Part shown: positions 1 to 14,600 of the stretch, piece by piece
Layout: every line of letters starts with the position of its first letter
Numbering within the stretch: the first letter of the stretch is position 1
Assembly (NCBI RefSeq): GCF_031877795.1
Contig: NC_133934.1
Coordinates: forward strand, 103,232,610 to 103,296,609
Origin: Strix aluco
Lineage: Eukaryota; Chordata; Aves; Strigiformes; Strigidae
Length of the DNA stretch: 64,000 nt
Reading direction: 5' to 3'
Notes under the pieces: generated by a model
What the model was told of the DNA's origin: nothing
Seen by the model: the letters and a program-made list of their open reading frames with translations, nothing else
Databases searched by the model: none
Translations under genes and position numbers: made by a program

Positions 1-888
1 GTTGGATGGAAGCAAACCATCATTGTAGTTCCTTATCTCTAGCTAAGCTTTTGTGGACAAAGCTCTCTGAAAAAAGACTGCAATGTGGATGCTTTTAAAC
101 ATTTAATTCACTTATTCCATGTGCACTGTTCTTTCAAAGCTGATATGTGGAAGACTTTAGGAAAGATACTAAGCTAAAACTAGCATGAAGAACAGAAGCA
201 GGAAGTATGCTTTATGCATATACCCTGGTGGCTAACAGATTCACTCATTCTCCACTGTCTCATTTATAGGAATCATTAGTTAGCTTTACAGGGACAAACA
301 ACTTCTAACTGATAAAAACAGAAGAGCATGGTGTTTAAACCTTGAACAAATCTGCCCCAAAAAATGAGTCATGACTAACTCACAACAATCTTAGCCAAAA
401 AAAAAAAAAGAGTAAGTTTCCAGGAAAAAAGTAACATGTAAATAAGGTTCCTTTTCTCTAGAGCTACTATAACTCTGCAACTTCAGTGAAATCTCATTTC
501 ATGATCTCTCCCCCTTTTCTCATGTAGTACCATCTCTGCAACAGACTGCTGCCTTCACAGAAGAATGCATAAAACCAAAAAGGGAATTTCAACAACACTT
601 TAAAAGATTAGGTTTGCCTTTACTGCTAGCAATTATAATTTTGTATCCTATCCTATGCATATTTTAAGAAATGATCAACAAATAATTTGCACCTAGACTT
701 TTGCTCTGCCTAATGGAGCTATGAGGAGCCAAAGGAAAATATCATGTGAACTTTCTAAAATAAGTAAATACTGGTTAAAAGATAATAGTTCTCCTTAAGA
801 AACAGTACAAAAACGTCTTCTCATTACTAATATCCTAAAAACTGTTCATTTTCAAGTAGTAATGTAGGATCAAAAACCACTCAAATAC
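1..888 (-). other. SNX6: SNX6 intron after coding exon 12 (partial)
   Basis: AT-rich intron sequence running off the left edge. It contains an A13 run near 399. I see no exon, RNA gene or recognisable repeat in it. Confidence 0.7.
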
Positions 889-1048
889 CTTGCTTTGCTG
901 ATTCAGAAATTTTCTCAAATTTCTGACAGCATATTTGCTGAGTAGTTTCAGCTTGCAGCACATCTTTATTTTTTGCTCTTGCTTTATCCAATGCCTTATT
1001 AGCATTTTCATAATCCACTAGTGACCTAGATCTTCTATATAGGAGATC
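889..1048 (-). CDS. SNX6: SNX6 coding exon 12 (residues 308-361, BAR)
   Basis: 160 bp, starting phase 0 with [20 protein letters not shown] and ending [11 protein letters not shown] plus one base of the next codon (Glu in human). The acceptor is TTTTATAG and the donor GTATTTGAG. The remaining codons, ELIDFKTRRV onward, were sought in 1-888 and not found, so they lie beyond the left edge. Confidence 0.96.
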
Positions 1049-4000
1049 CTATAAAAAAAGCATAAAGGATGTATAGAGTTTACAAGAATCTACCCAAGGA
1101 TTTTAGTATATACCAAGTAATAAAAAAAAAATCAGATTAATTTTAGTCTTTCTTGCTGTATGTCAGTTCTTACTAAATTATTTGTATTCACTTTACTTCA
1201 TCCTGCAAGGAATGTCCATACTGGATCAGACACGCAATTTAATATTGTTTGGTCTGCATCTTGTCTGACAGAGGCCAGCAACAGATGGCTTAGATGATAC
1301 TCCAAAAAGCCTAAGAAAGGGCAATCATGGGAAATTTCACAGCTTCTTAGATTAGAAACAAACTATATTTAGATTATGTATTTGAAATACACACAGGGCC
1401 CAAGAAACAGCAATAGCATTTTTCTGTGCAACAGTTACTGCTGTGATCTTCTAACTACAGACATTTTCTGTCAAATGCTTCCTCATTCTGTCATGTTACT
1501 TAATCATCTTACATCAAATAACACGAAGAATTCAATTTTCTGTAGGCATAGTGTATCAAATTTGGCCCATGTGTTTTTGTATCAGCTCTTGCAGATCATC
1601 TGGAGCATCCAATTTTAATATTAAAAAAAAGCAGAATTGCTTACAGTCTACGAGCAACAAACACACTGCAAACACATGAACAATTCACCAACAGCTCTAC
1701 CACTGTTTTTAATTACACTGCACAATTTGGCCTCCGTAAGCAGATCACACAGTTCCAGTCAGTCCCAGTCAGCAACTGCATTGTTATTCCTTATGCAAGA
1801 GACATACAGGTTGTACAGTTGGGTGAGGAATCACAGGCTAGACATGGCAGCATTTTAACCTATCTACTGTATATTTCTTAAGATGATCCCTTCTCTCTCT
1901 CAGTTTTTTTTTTTCTTTTTTTTTTTTAAAGAAACACTATTTTACTGAACAAAAACCCATAAATTCACCTTAGCAGCTTGAGATTCCCTTAGGTAATATT
2001 TCAGAAGATCAGAAAGTTTAAGATCTTCATCAGCTGATACCCGGGCCTCTATTTTCTGGAAAAACAGTAAGTAAAAGCATCAATTTAAAAACATCCAGAC
2101 TTTGGGTATTCACTTGTATGATGTAAATACAACATAAAATATACATCAGTACATGGCAGATTGTCTTTTTCAAAAACTAAGACCAGACATTTGTGACAGA
2201 ATACTTAAAGATGCACCATGAGAAGCAGTATTAGGATTTTGTATTAAAATGTAAGCAAGAACCTACCCAGTAATTAACAACTAGCTTTCCATTTTAAACA
2301 ATGCTTTCTTCCCAATTTCAATTATATGTATCATATACTAGAAAAACAGCAGAGAAACAAAAACTTATCTAGTATAACGAGCTGCACAAGAAATTTTGTG
2401 TTGGTTTTGAGACCAAAGGAAAACAAATTTTTAAGGCACCTTTGCAGACTGGTTGTGTAACTGCATGTATTAAATGGTCCAAAAGGCCAATAAACTTACT
2501 CGCTTGTATTTGTATGTAAACAGACATTTCTGTGAATTTAGAAACAGAGTATGCAAGTGCATTTTTAAAATCTTAATTCTAAAAAAAATTCTAAAAGGCA
2601 ACATTTTAGGTCAAAGCAAGTAATTCCGTTAACTTCATTTTCTTTAAAGTACATATTTATGCAGATACAACTGTCCATGGTTAGGAAACATAAATTTTTC
2701 ATTTGAAAGTTTTCCCAATACATGTCATGCATCTTCTGCTCTACCAAGTCAAACAAAAAAGGCAAAAGAGACAAGTATTTGAAAACCTGGTTAGGAACAT
2801 CAGCAATAGTATTTCTGAGTCAAGTAACTGCAGAAACACATCTTGGCTCCAAAAAAAAAAAGCAGCATGACCACCATTTTTTGGATTAAGGATTACATTT
2901 CTTCATTTCTTTTTCCATAACAAGTTCCGTGATACCCAGTAAGAAGTATGCAAGGCCTCTAAGCATTTTAGAGGAACAGCAGCTTTACTAGTGCATTACA
3001 CAGAAGACAGGAAGACTGCCTCAAAGTGTTTAGTAGACTGAAGACTCCTAGGGATCAATCATTTTACAAAACAGATGACTGAGATCTTATGCTTCTTCAT
3101 TCTCTACCACACATTGCTTAAATGCTTCATAAAGAAGCATCCATAAAACATATCAAAGTCTAGTTGACAGAAGATGTCCTGCCACTTCCAGGGTGTACAC
3201 ATTGAATATATCTAAAAAGGTTTCATAGTACATACCCTTGTTTTGTCAAATAACTCTGATACCTTCAGAAAAAACCTGCACAAAGGAAACAGCTTATATT
3301 ACAACATTAATTTGAACAGTCTAATTACTTTCTAGAACTCAAAATATAATCTGTGTCTGGCAATAAAGACTGTAAAGGCATTGCTTAGAATTGTAATTCA
3401 CAGGACTCAGAGAACATAATAATTTCAAATTGTAGCACTTCAAACATCTGGGAATTGTACGACTTAAGAAAATGTAGGGGACAAACAAAGCATAACGGAT
3501 AGATGTTTTTTACTAAAGAATAACTGCTCAGCTCCTCAGGGATTCTTTATGCCTCTGTGAATCAAACCACAACCACCACCACCCTAGTGAACAGTCCTAC
3601 GCTATTATCAAGTGTCCTTCACTCAAATTTGAATGTACTTTTCTTCACACAGTAAACATGACGCATGCCCTAATTGGAATTCAGGGAGGCTGAGCAACAA
3701 TGTGGCACATCTTCATCACAGGAGACAATACAAAGGTTCAGTGTAACAGCAGACTGAAATACAATTAAATCATACTATTTTGACATATCATAGACATGAT
3801 TCCTGACAGACCCTAACAGACTACATCGAATCTCCATACTGTAATCAAAGTAATCGATATGTAAGCTATCACCACATTTGGAAGTGTATCACTCTAATTC
3901 ACCTAAATCAGTAAGTTAACTTTCATACTTATCTCCTACCTGTTGTCACACTAACTCTAATAAGTGTACAAGCATCAACATCTTTAAGCTAGTTAACCAA

Positions 4001-7000
4001 GTTCTACTTTCAAATACACCAAACTTCCTCTTCAAGCAAATCACTGAAAGATTAAAGGACAGACATCTGTACATAGAGATCCTCTTCTATTTTCAAAGTT
4101 TTAGGGATCTCTGTAGATTCCTTTCTCTTCCTAAAGGCAGCAGAATTACAGAAGACCAAAACTATTTTTCAAGATGTTGGTACAGGGAATACCCACAAAA
4201 ATCAGCGTACTCAGACTGAGACCTGTTCTTGCTGCACATCAAAGCACTTAAAACACTTTTTAAAAAAAATGGTGAAATAGTTGTTTGGGTTTTTTTACTC
4301 TATGAGGACTTTTCTATCTCATCTGTGCAATTTTCTACAAACTGCAGAAAACAGCATTTTTTTCCCAGAGAAATACTGAAGCAAAAATATTGAAGTGGCC
4401 TGTTACAGAAATGAAATACTAGAGAAGAAAAATATCTTAATGGGATACAACTATAACAAATTCTGGTTTTCTCGCAACAAGAGAGCTACTGATCTCAGCA
4501 GTTAATTTGCTACTTAGCAAATTCCCCCATAAGTTAGTAACAATATCTTACTTGCATATATCTGTGGAGTCCTGCGTTCCTAATGCATATAATGAAGAAC
4601 CAATTCTATTATAGTCATCCGCCACATCTAGAAAAACAAACAAGGACTTGTTTTACTACTTTATTCCTCCTCTTTCTGAAAATTTTGAAGCTCCTCTCTT
4701 TCTTCAGGAGTAGGTGTTTTTCTAAAAGGAACATGCTCTAACACAAAAGCAGAAATAAAGTTTCAGTTATGTCACTTATAAAGGATAACTTCACACAATA
4801 AACGTGACACTCTTACCAAAACATGAAGTCTGTAATTTACCTAGTAATATTTAATACAATTAGCACCTGCTGGGTAAATTTACTGTGCAACTTTGTTAGG
4901 TTTTATTTCAGTGGAAGATGTACATGCTCAATGGCTAAAGTCTGAATTTAAATCTCAATCTGAAGTCTAAAGCTGCCTGAAAAAAAAAAAAAAATCACAG
5001 TCTAATAATAACAAAGAATAAATCTGTGTGCTTGAAAGCAGTAAATTGAATACAAACTCCAGACTACCAAAATACAGCGCTATATGCACAACACCTTTTC
5101 TAGAGCATGCCTAATTTTCAGGAAACCCTTATTTCATCAACAAGTGGTCCCTGGTTGAAGTAGCATTAGTGTTAAAGCATTTTAAACAATGAAATTAGAA
5201 GCATGATTTGTAAAGAAGGCTGCATAATTTGACTAGTGAAGTACTACTGTATAGTAATCATAAAAATCAAATCTTTTAGTATAAACTCAGTGGATGATGA
5301 AAACGCTAACAGATCCAAGCGATGAACAGGAAAATACATTTGCTTGTTATTTTTGAACTTTATATGCCTTTAAGCAGATTTTTTTTTTTAATAACACAAC
5401 CTTGTTTTAACAGATTGAGTGGGTCACCTTCCATCCAATTCATTACTCCATACACCCCAAGGGAATCAGTGCAGCTCGTTACAGTGAAGAATGGTATTAG
5501 GAAGGCATTAACCTCCCCTTCTATTCCTCCCATTTAAATGTAAAAATAGACTTTCTGCTGGAAATACGAAGTCAGTATCTTTGCAAGCCCTACAGCTCTC
5601 TGTTGATCGTAAATTATCCATAAACTACAGATTGCCCATTTCCAAAACAGGCTTCCCAGCTCACTGCTCTGCTTCTCTAGCCAGAATTTTAAAAAGTGTC
5701 ATTTGTCCCAGTTTGCTGTTTGAGAAAAGCTGTCAATAAACATCCTAAGTGATTTGAGTCTGAAAACCAGTGAAGCTTTGTCACAAGTTTGATCAATCCT
5801 TTCCCATCAGATCCTCTACCACCTCATTTCTAACAATTTTCCTGGTTACACAACCAACATGAAAGGCTCTCTCACTACCTAAAGTTTGGCACCTAACTAC
5901 CATGAATGAAATTCAGTTTTCATTTTAAGAAAGCAAATAAAACACCAGAAACACTTCAGGTGGGAACTGAATGAAGACACAGTGTCCCTTAGTACTTCAT
6001 TAAACCGTAACTGACTCCCCCCATCTCCTATCATAGATACTAAAGCTACAAATGACTCAGTCTTCACACAACAGCAAGAGAAGCATCTGAAGAGCTCAGT
6101 AAATTCTCGGTTTAATGTCTCATTCAATATCCACTTTAGAGTCCTTACCAATGAAGATTCATAAATGGTTTGTGGGCCTGGTTTTGTGTGAATTATATTA
6201 CTGTGGCCTGATTTTGTGTGAACTGTATTACTGCAGATAGCAAAGACAGCATCTGTTGATCAGACACAAACATCAAAAAAGTAGACAGAACCCAGTAGTT
6301 CAATTTTGATTTACCTAGGCACAAAAACTTAAAATCAAGTGCAACAAAGGTCAACATTTTTCTGAGCTTCTCAAAACACAGTAATCCTAAACCAAACACA
6401 GTAGTCCTAAACCAAAGATTTTCCATTTTCTCAAATAAATGCACTGCACTTGAGAAGACTCTCTAGAGCTTCCAGAAATTAGCTAGCACTCAGCTCTGGA
6501 AGAGAAATCAATAGCTAAGTGGAAAATCTCACCTCAGTAAGAAAAGGGGTCCTGCAAACCAAGCTGCTGAATATACACATTCCAGTCTCCATTCTAAAAG
6601 GCTGAAAAATGGAAACCTGACTTCTCGGTGTAAAACTAACCAGACAAATAGGATTTGTTGCTCAGCAAGGTAATGCAATGCCCAGTGTGCCAAGCAACTG
6701 CACTCTGACCAGTGCAAGCTGGTCTAACCAAGAGCAACTTCATTCAGAGTAAAATCACATATACTGCTATATTACCCACCTTTATACTTTAAAGACTAAG
6801 AATCAGACTTCAAAAAAAAAAATTATTAAAGTTTGTTTCTCTTCAAAGGGACAGCACGAAGAATCAAGATACCTTCAGTGTCGCATCAAGGTGTTCTTAC
6901 TCCATCTGGCCTATTACAGCAAAGGCTAAACTTTGAAAGTCAGATTAAACTTCTCCAGACTATCCAAAGACTATACTTGGAAAAATTAATTCACTTTTCA

Positions 7001-8630
7001 CATGCAGAAAGAAAACTAAAAATTACTGCTCCTCACAAACCATTTCTGTACACTAACTAGTACTATTTTCACCCTGGAAAAAAAAAAACCTCACTTTTAT
7101 GTGATCTTGTCATTTTATCAGATTTGGCAGAGGCATCTTTGACTCGGTTGTGATATTCTACAAGGAATGTTCTTTCATGTTCAAAGAAGTCATCCACATC
7201 CTACAAAAAAAAAAAAAAGAACAATTTAAAAAACAGGATTTCACTCACTCTGTACAGGGCAACTGCAGACTAAATTTGCATATATTGCTATTGCTGTGAC
7301 ATGAAATGCAATCTATTTTTATTGTCTAAAACGCCATTTATGTAAACCAATTTCTTCTTCACTTATTTTATCATGACCTGAAGTTTTATTAAGAATTTAT
7401 TAAGAATTTGTAACAAGTATCTTAAAGGTCTAAATAACTAAACCTGAAGCGAAGGAAGTAATTTCACTACTAACCACAACTTTGGCGACAGAAAAATAGA
7501 ATAAATGTCAAGTACGTAATAAAAGGACATCTACCTAGAAAAAGGGGAGAGGGAAGAAAGACAGCCAGTTGCACAGATGCTGCGGTCACAGCAGGGATGG
7601 TATGAACTCCTAGCTCAGGAACACTGATCTTGATGACACATTTCTTTCAAGTTGGTAAATTTTAGTATTTTCTGTATTACAATTTGAGATAGTTGGTTTA
7701 TATTTATTTTTAAAACCTCTCTAAAATACCACAGATGCTCAATACCATGGAATAGCCTACAACATGGGCTTCGAACAACGTGCTTATGAAAACCACTGGT
7801 TATTTGGACTTTATATTTTTCTCCAAGTCATAATTAATCCATGGTTAAATCCACTTTCCAGCAGTTTCAAAACTCAAGATTTTACAACTAGGAACTTTAG
7901 CTCCTCTAATTTGGTTGCACTAGAAAGAAAGGAGATCAAAATTATCTTTTGGAGTATTTACGCTTGTGGGAAAAGTTGAAATGAAATTGAATTTTCATCT
8001 TTTTTTTTTTTAGTCTTAGTTACATTCTTGCATCTGGGAAAAATGCATGTGGGAAAAACAGTATCACCTCTACTGCTGCTCTTAGCTTTGAAACAGTACA
8101 AGGATGTTACAAGGCTAGTAAAATTCAGTGTTAGTAACTTCTGAGCTGCAGCAGTTGTCAAAGCTAATACACCTTTCCACTATATAAATGACAGGCCAGA
8201 ACAAAAAACTGATTATCAATCATCTATGGATTAGAAAAATGCTTAATTTCATAAAAGAGCGGAAAGAGTACTGAAAGCCCTCTTTCACAGAAGCGATCAG
8301 ATAGCTCTCAGTTATCTTGCATCCAGGGCCACATGTTCCTTCCCATGACCTGCCTCTAATTCTTAAGTTAAATACTGCTACAAAAAGCCCTTTTTTGCAG
8401 CTATGTAAATTCTGCTTCTTTAAAAAAGGGGACAACAATGTTAATACATTTTAAATCTTTATATGTTATGCAGTAGTCACCTTTACTCCTGAAACAATGA
8501 CACCATCTGCTGATTTAACCATATTTTTAAAGAAGTCTTCAAGTTTCTCTTTCTTATTCTTCCCACGAACACTCAGCTGAAAAACAAATTCATTCATCAA
8601 GTTAGTTCATTTTCTGGAGGCAATAAAAGC

Positions 8631-8661
<31 letters not shown>

Positions 8662-11600
8662 AACTACATACCACAACTTGCTACTTCTAAACCAGTTTTC
8701 TTGCTCTCTGCTTAGTCTTATACTCTACATCAATGGGAACTGAACACCATGCACCCAGAATGACAGACTACCTCATTTACTAGACTGTTCTTTATCACCT
8801 AAAACACTATTCCAGGAAAAAAAAAAAATCAGCAACATTCTAGCACCAAATGTACAAGGTGCACATTTCAGTTACCAATAATACAGTATTTATCACACAC
8901 AGTTGAGTGCTGTTGAGTTAACCTAATATAACACAGGTTTTGCTCTTTTAAGTGTAGAATGGCAGACATCTGACCTTCAGAAACTACAGAAGCATTTGCT
9001 TCTCACTGCGCTGAGGATAATGTTGGTTTCAGCCTCCTCACACTCTTCCTGTCCATTTAAATTTGCCCAGTTTAAGTAAACTGAGTTCCCGAACCAGTAA
9101 GCATTTCTACATCAAGCAACAAGAGGATCCTCTGTAACATATTTTGAAATTAAGCATGTACTCAGCTGAACCAATTTTTGTAATGATTTCTTCAACATTC
9201 AGTGCTGATCTCTGCAATTTTAAAAAGCAACTAAAAACTGTTTGCAGAATATGAGCAAGCACTAACTCCAGAACCAAAGAGTTATTATGAATCCAGACAG
9301 TCCTCCCTGTTAACTTAAAATTAAATAGCAACTCAGTATGTAACATGTGGATTGCCACACTAGTCCAATATCTAGAAAAAAACCCAACAAATTTTCACCT
9401 ACATTATTAATAAAAAGGCTTTAGTTATTAGAACACTTCATTAGAAATTCTCTCTAGTTCTGTTAGCAACAGAATTTAAACCACAGTTCCAAATGCTAAA
9501 AATTACCATTCTGTCTTTGTTGCATCATCCTTCCTGGCAAAAAAAAAATTTCAGTCCAAGAGTGGACAAGCATAACGTCATGTGAAATCACCACCAAAAG
9601 CTAATCTTTTTAATCCAAAACATATTGGATATTATTCCCATTAATATTTTTGATGCTGAGGCTAGAGCACATAGTGCATATGGTTCCCCAGGTGGCAGGA
9701 AAATCAACTCCTACAGACTAAATGAATTTCTAACTTTTACAATACAAGTATGTCTGGTATGAAGGAATTGATGCAATTTGCTCCAGGAGGTAAAGCTCTC
9801 TTAATCAACTTTCCATCCCACCATAAAAGTACATCTTGATTTCTCTTGCCAGTGATTCCGTTTTCAATACTCACATCCTGATTGTATTCCAAGAAAACAT
9901 GGAAATTTAAATCCTTTCTCAAAATAGGATGTGCTGCCACGCGACACAAAAACACTTCATGCATTGCAACTGTCTTCTTGAATATTGCCAAATATTCACT
10001 GAAAACAAGAAACAAGACAGACATAAGAATTTTACATGAAGCAATTAAGTTTGAGATAAGCCTAGTGAGCAGCTTTAAGACATCCTCAGTAAGGATACAA
10101 AATTATAAGTTGATATAGTAGAAGTTATCACTCCAATATTTGATATATGCATAAATAAATAGTACAATGTTAATACTAGGATGAAAGGTGAAGCCCTAAC
10201 ATATTACAGAGAGACTTTTAATGAAGGCTTAACAAATACATAATAATTTTTAAGGCTAGCTAACACAGACTGGTTTGCTGAAAGTGTAACCTCATTCAGT
10301 TGTCCTTTCCCCAACTCCCCAAAAATCAAGAAATTGAGATACAGACTACAGTCACTACGCAATATGTATCTGATGTGCAAATTCCTTCCTCCCCATCTCC
10401 ATCCCCTTGCCTATTTGCACCCTCCTTACTTATTTAAATGTCCATGTAGTTTTGTTAGCTCTTTAGACAGCAGTCTTTTATTCCATGTTGAAGCACCTAG
10501 CCTTTTTGGGCTGAAGCTTATGTGGATGTCTTGCTTCATAGTGGTTATAAAAGTGAAATTAAGTGCTGCATTGCATTTGGTAGGTACAACCAAAAAAAAA
10601 AAAAAAAAATCAAGTTTAACCATGACAATCTCATAGTTGCCCAGTTCAGCCAACACAACTTTAAAGCACTTACTCATTTATGATTTAATTAAGAGGAAGG
10701 CACTCTTATCGATACAAGTTTGCTAGAATTCATTTTGCTTTGCAAGTTCAATGAATAAGACGTAACTTGTCTAGAAACGAGGAAGGGGCTCTTTTCCCCA
10801 TTCCAAGGTCAAACAGTGAAATGATCATCAACACTTTTGCTTCCACTATGTGCAAGGAGGTTAAGATTTACATACCAGCAAACCAGCAGGGCCAGTGTTG
10901 GGAGATGTTTGATCTCAGTGAAAGTAGTAGTCATTCAGTGAAGACAAAAAAGGAGGATGCAGAGGATGGAGGTGGCAGTAGAAGAAACCCAAAGTTTTCT
11001 GTGTTATCCAACCCCTAACCAGACCACAAGAGAATCATGATCAGGGCCGCTGGAAAACCACAGATTCTTTAAAATCTATAGTGTTTTGCTAATTTCCAGT
11101 TTTCTGCATATGAAGTGTATATCTACTCTGCTATAAATTATGTTGTACGTAACACCAATACAGAGCTTTTTAAGACATTTGCTCACAGCAGCTGGAGTTC
11201 GGAGAGAAAGCAGCAGTTCTAAGAGTTCTATGTACTTTTCTTGCCAATTCAGAGCTCTTGATAGAAGCAGTCTAGAAGCAGCATAAATATACACTTGAAA
11301 ACTGAAACCAATGACAGGAAAAAGATCAAAGAAGTGAATGCATGATAAGGAAAGTGGATGAAGCAAGGAGAAACTTCACTGTGTAACTCAATATGGAACC
11401 AAAATCCTTAGAGCAGATATTTCAATACACATTAAATTCATAGTAAAAGAAAATACTATTTTCAGGAAGTATATTCTCCTTGTGCAAAAAAAGGGAGTGT
11501 CAAAAAAAAGTATTTTCTAGTAATCTCCACATTTCTCAGGGAACAGAAGGTTGGCATCTCTGTTTACAGTACCAACCACATGCAAAAATCCCTAATTCAA

Positions 11601-14600
11601 TCACTACATGTATAAACCTTAAAGTCTCGTTATGCTTATAAAATCTGGAATACCAGAACTAAAAAAGTTAGAGGTTACCTCCTCCCTTTGCAGGTGTCCT
11701 GTGAAGAAAAGGATCTAACTAGTTTTTTCCTTATAAAAAAATGCTCAAGAACAAGCTGGGGTTTTTTTCCTGTTTCAGATCTTCCATGAAATTATTTCTA
11801 CAATTTTCCTAATGGCTCTGATCATGATCACTAAGATAACCCTGGTTATGTAGCAACTGGATTCTCAAGCCTATATCTCACAGAGAACCATTACAGTGAA
11901 ATCAGAAACATGGGACAGCAAACAGCATTAAAAGGCGAGGGATATATTAAAAAAACCACAAACAACAAAAAGTAGTAATCAAGTCTACATACGCCTCCAG
12001 TTCTTGTTTCATCTTGGTGAATTCTTCTTTAGTCATTGATCCTTCCCCTTCTCCAAGTTTCTGCAATTTCTCCCTTGAGGCATCAAAGTCAGGCCTGGGT
12101 GGTGCTGGTGGAATCTGGAATTGAATCAAAATTTTTTTAATTGCTCATCTTCTCAGTCAAACAACATCCATTCAGTACAGGAACTGTAGATTGCCTGCAG
12201 CTTTTTAATATATGGCTCTCTTTCATCATTCATTACAGCATTTACGGATAAAGTCTCTCATTCATGAGTTAGACACTCTGCAATACAATACCAATTCTTG
12301 CCAATTTTCCTTGAAGATTACTAAAGTATTAACTAATGGCTTCAGTAGTTTAATACAACAGAAACCAAATAATACCTAGCTTTCCCATGAAAATGAATTA
12401 AAACTTGAAATCATTATTTTATAACTAGTTTTGATTTAGCTTATTTGGTAAGGGTTGTTTCTTGTTTAAAGAAAAAAAAAAAAATAATTCCACAATTGTT
12501 TTCACACCATCCATTTACAACTCTCCAAACCTTTAAATCAAAAACACCATTCCATATTGTTTGTAGGTACTAGCTATTTCTTGCAGCACTGTTGACATTA
12601 AAGATACATCTGTTGTTATAACAAAGCACACAGTAAACAAGTCTCTAGGTTAATCTTGTAATATAGTATATTAACATTGAAAGAGAAAACACTGCAGTCA
12701 AACTAATCCTGAATTGCTACCACTAAAAGGACACAGAATAAAGATAAACTATCCTTAAATTTTAGTTCACCAATACTTGCCCATTACATTAATTCATTAC
12801 AAAAAATAAAAATCTAGCATCTATGCAGTCAACTGTCTGAGACTAGTTACTACCACACTGAAAGTCTAGTCACTTCAAATAGCTTTTCTGACTAAAAAAA
12901 GACTAGCTCAAGAATGGTATGACACATCACAGATTATATTCATCATAATGTACCCACTACTCAATTAGAAATATATGTTTACCTTCTGAATCAATAGACA
13001 TCCCCCCAACACAAAATGAATACCTACCTTTCACACCAAGATGACAAATATTGCTATTTGTAATTAAAGTATGAACAGCAGCACACATTTTTAATAGGCA
13101 GTATTGTAATGTGACTATTTTGGGACCTCTGTTCCCCAGAGGCCTGAAAAACTTCAGAACGTAAGTTGTTAAGTCATATGTTAAGGTTCTCTAATTCTGG
13201 ATGCTGTTTGCGTTGTTTTTTTCCCCTCCAACTGATTTACGGTAAAATGACTCTGAACTTCACAACAAAAACTGGAAAAGTCTAATTGCTAGAGCTCAGT
13301 TACTGCACTCTGCCATTCCAGCTAAAACAAAGGCAACATGAAACTTGTAACTAAGTTAAACATTAGCTTGTAAAAACAATATCACCAAGTTATACAGTTC
13401 ACCTATCTCCCACACTTTTAACACGGTGGACTAAAAATACACTTGGGAACAGATTAAATTACTCACTCCTTAGGAGTGGAAGGCAAGAAGGTACAACAAC
13501 TACAGTAACTTTCCTCCAAGCTTGCTTCAACCATTAATTTTGTGTAGTTGCATAAAATGAAGTATTAGAGCATCTGATCTGATTATAGGAGGAACAAAGA
13601 TCTGCCATTTCCATTGCATTTAAAAGCAATGGAAAAGCAAGTACTTTTGATACAGTCCACATAAAAGTGCACATAAACCAAAAGAATTGTAATACTTACG
13701 ATATAACCAGCATAGTCCTCGTTCTCAACAAAGGAATCATGAAGCCAAATAAACTCTTCATGTTGTCGGACAACAGAAAATTCATTTTGTTTGAAATTTG
13801 GTAAGGAACTCTAGAAGGGGAAAAGGAGGAAGAATTATGGGGGGAAAGAAAACACCAAAACACCAAAATGTTTTCATTACTATATGAAAAACACCTTAAA
13901 GGAACAACAAAAATATCCCTGTAAAAACAATCCAATCATCCAAGTAAGGATTTGGGGGGAAAAAAAAAAAAAGTTGTACATCAGTAATTACCCCTGTCTT
14001 AATTAATGCAGCAATCAATTGCAATGGGTTGCCCAAAGAGGCTGTGAAGTCTCCACCCTTGGAGATATTCAAAACCCAAACAGACAAGTCCTGCGCAGTG
14101 CACTCTGGTTCATCCTGATTTAATGGCGGGAGTGAGGGAGGAGATGGGACTAAATGATCTCCAGAAATTTTTTTCAACCTCAACTATTCTGTGACTCTAC
14201 AATCAATAAACATTTACATCTAAACAAAGAAAAGCCATAAACAACCAGTAACTAAAAATTATCCTTGAATGTAATTCCATTAGGAAATATATTTTTAGAA
14301 TCTGAAACCACGGCTAACCTAATAAAAAACTATACTGAAGAATATTGAGGTATATCAGAGATTCTACCTGCAAATAGGCCAATTAATAAGCATGGGAATG
14401 GCATGACAACCCATCAGTACAAAAAAACTGAACATCACTTTTTTCTAAACAGTTTTTTAACCTCTTAACTTTTTACCCATCTTTTTCTTAAGTATTGCAG
14501 CTACACAGTCTCTTTGTCATTTCATTTGGATTGTGTTAACTTGTTTCAATAAACAGTTTAAGCAAACTTGCTTTTCTATATAATTAAGAAAACGTTCAGC

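Noticed and set aside
1376-1858. Small plus-strand frames in SNX6 intron 11
   Set aside because: Intronic, antisense, short and without a recognisable protein.
9882-10118. 78-codon plus-strand frame over SNX6 exon 6
   Set aside because: Antisense shadow of the SNX6 coding exon.
13896-14183. 95-codon minus-strand frame in SNX6 intron 3
   Set aside because: Antisense reading through the CR1 element; not a gene.
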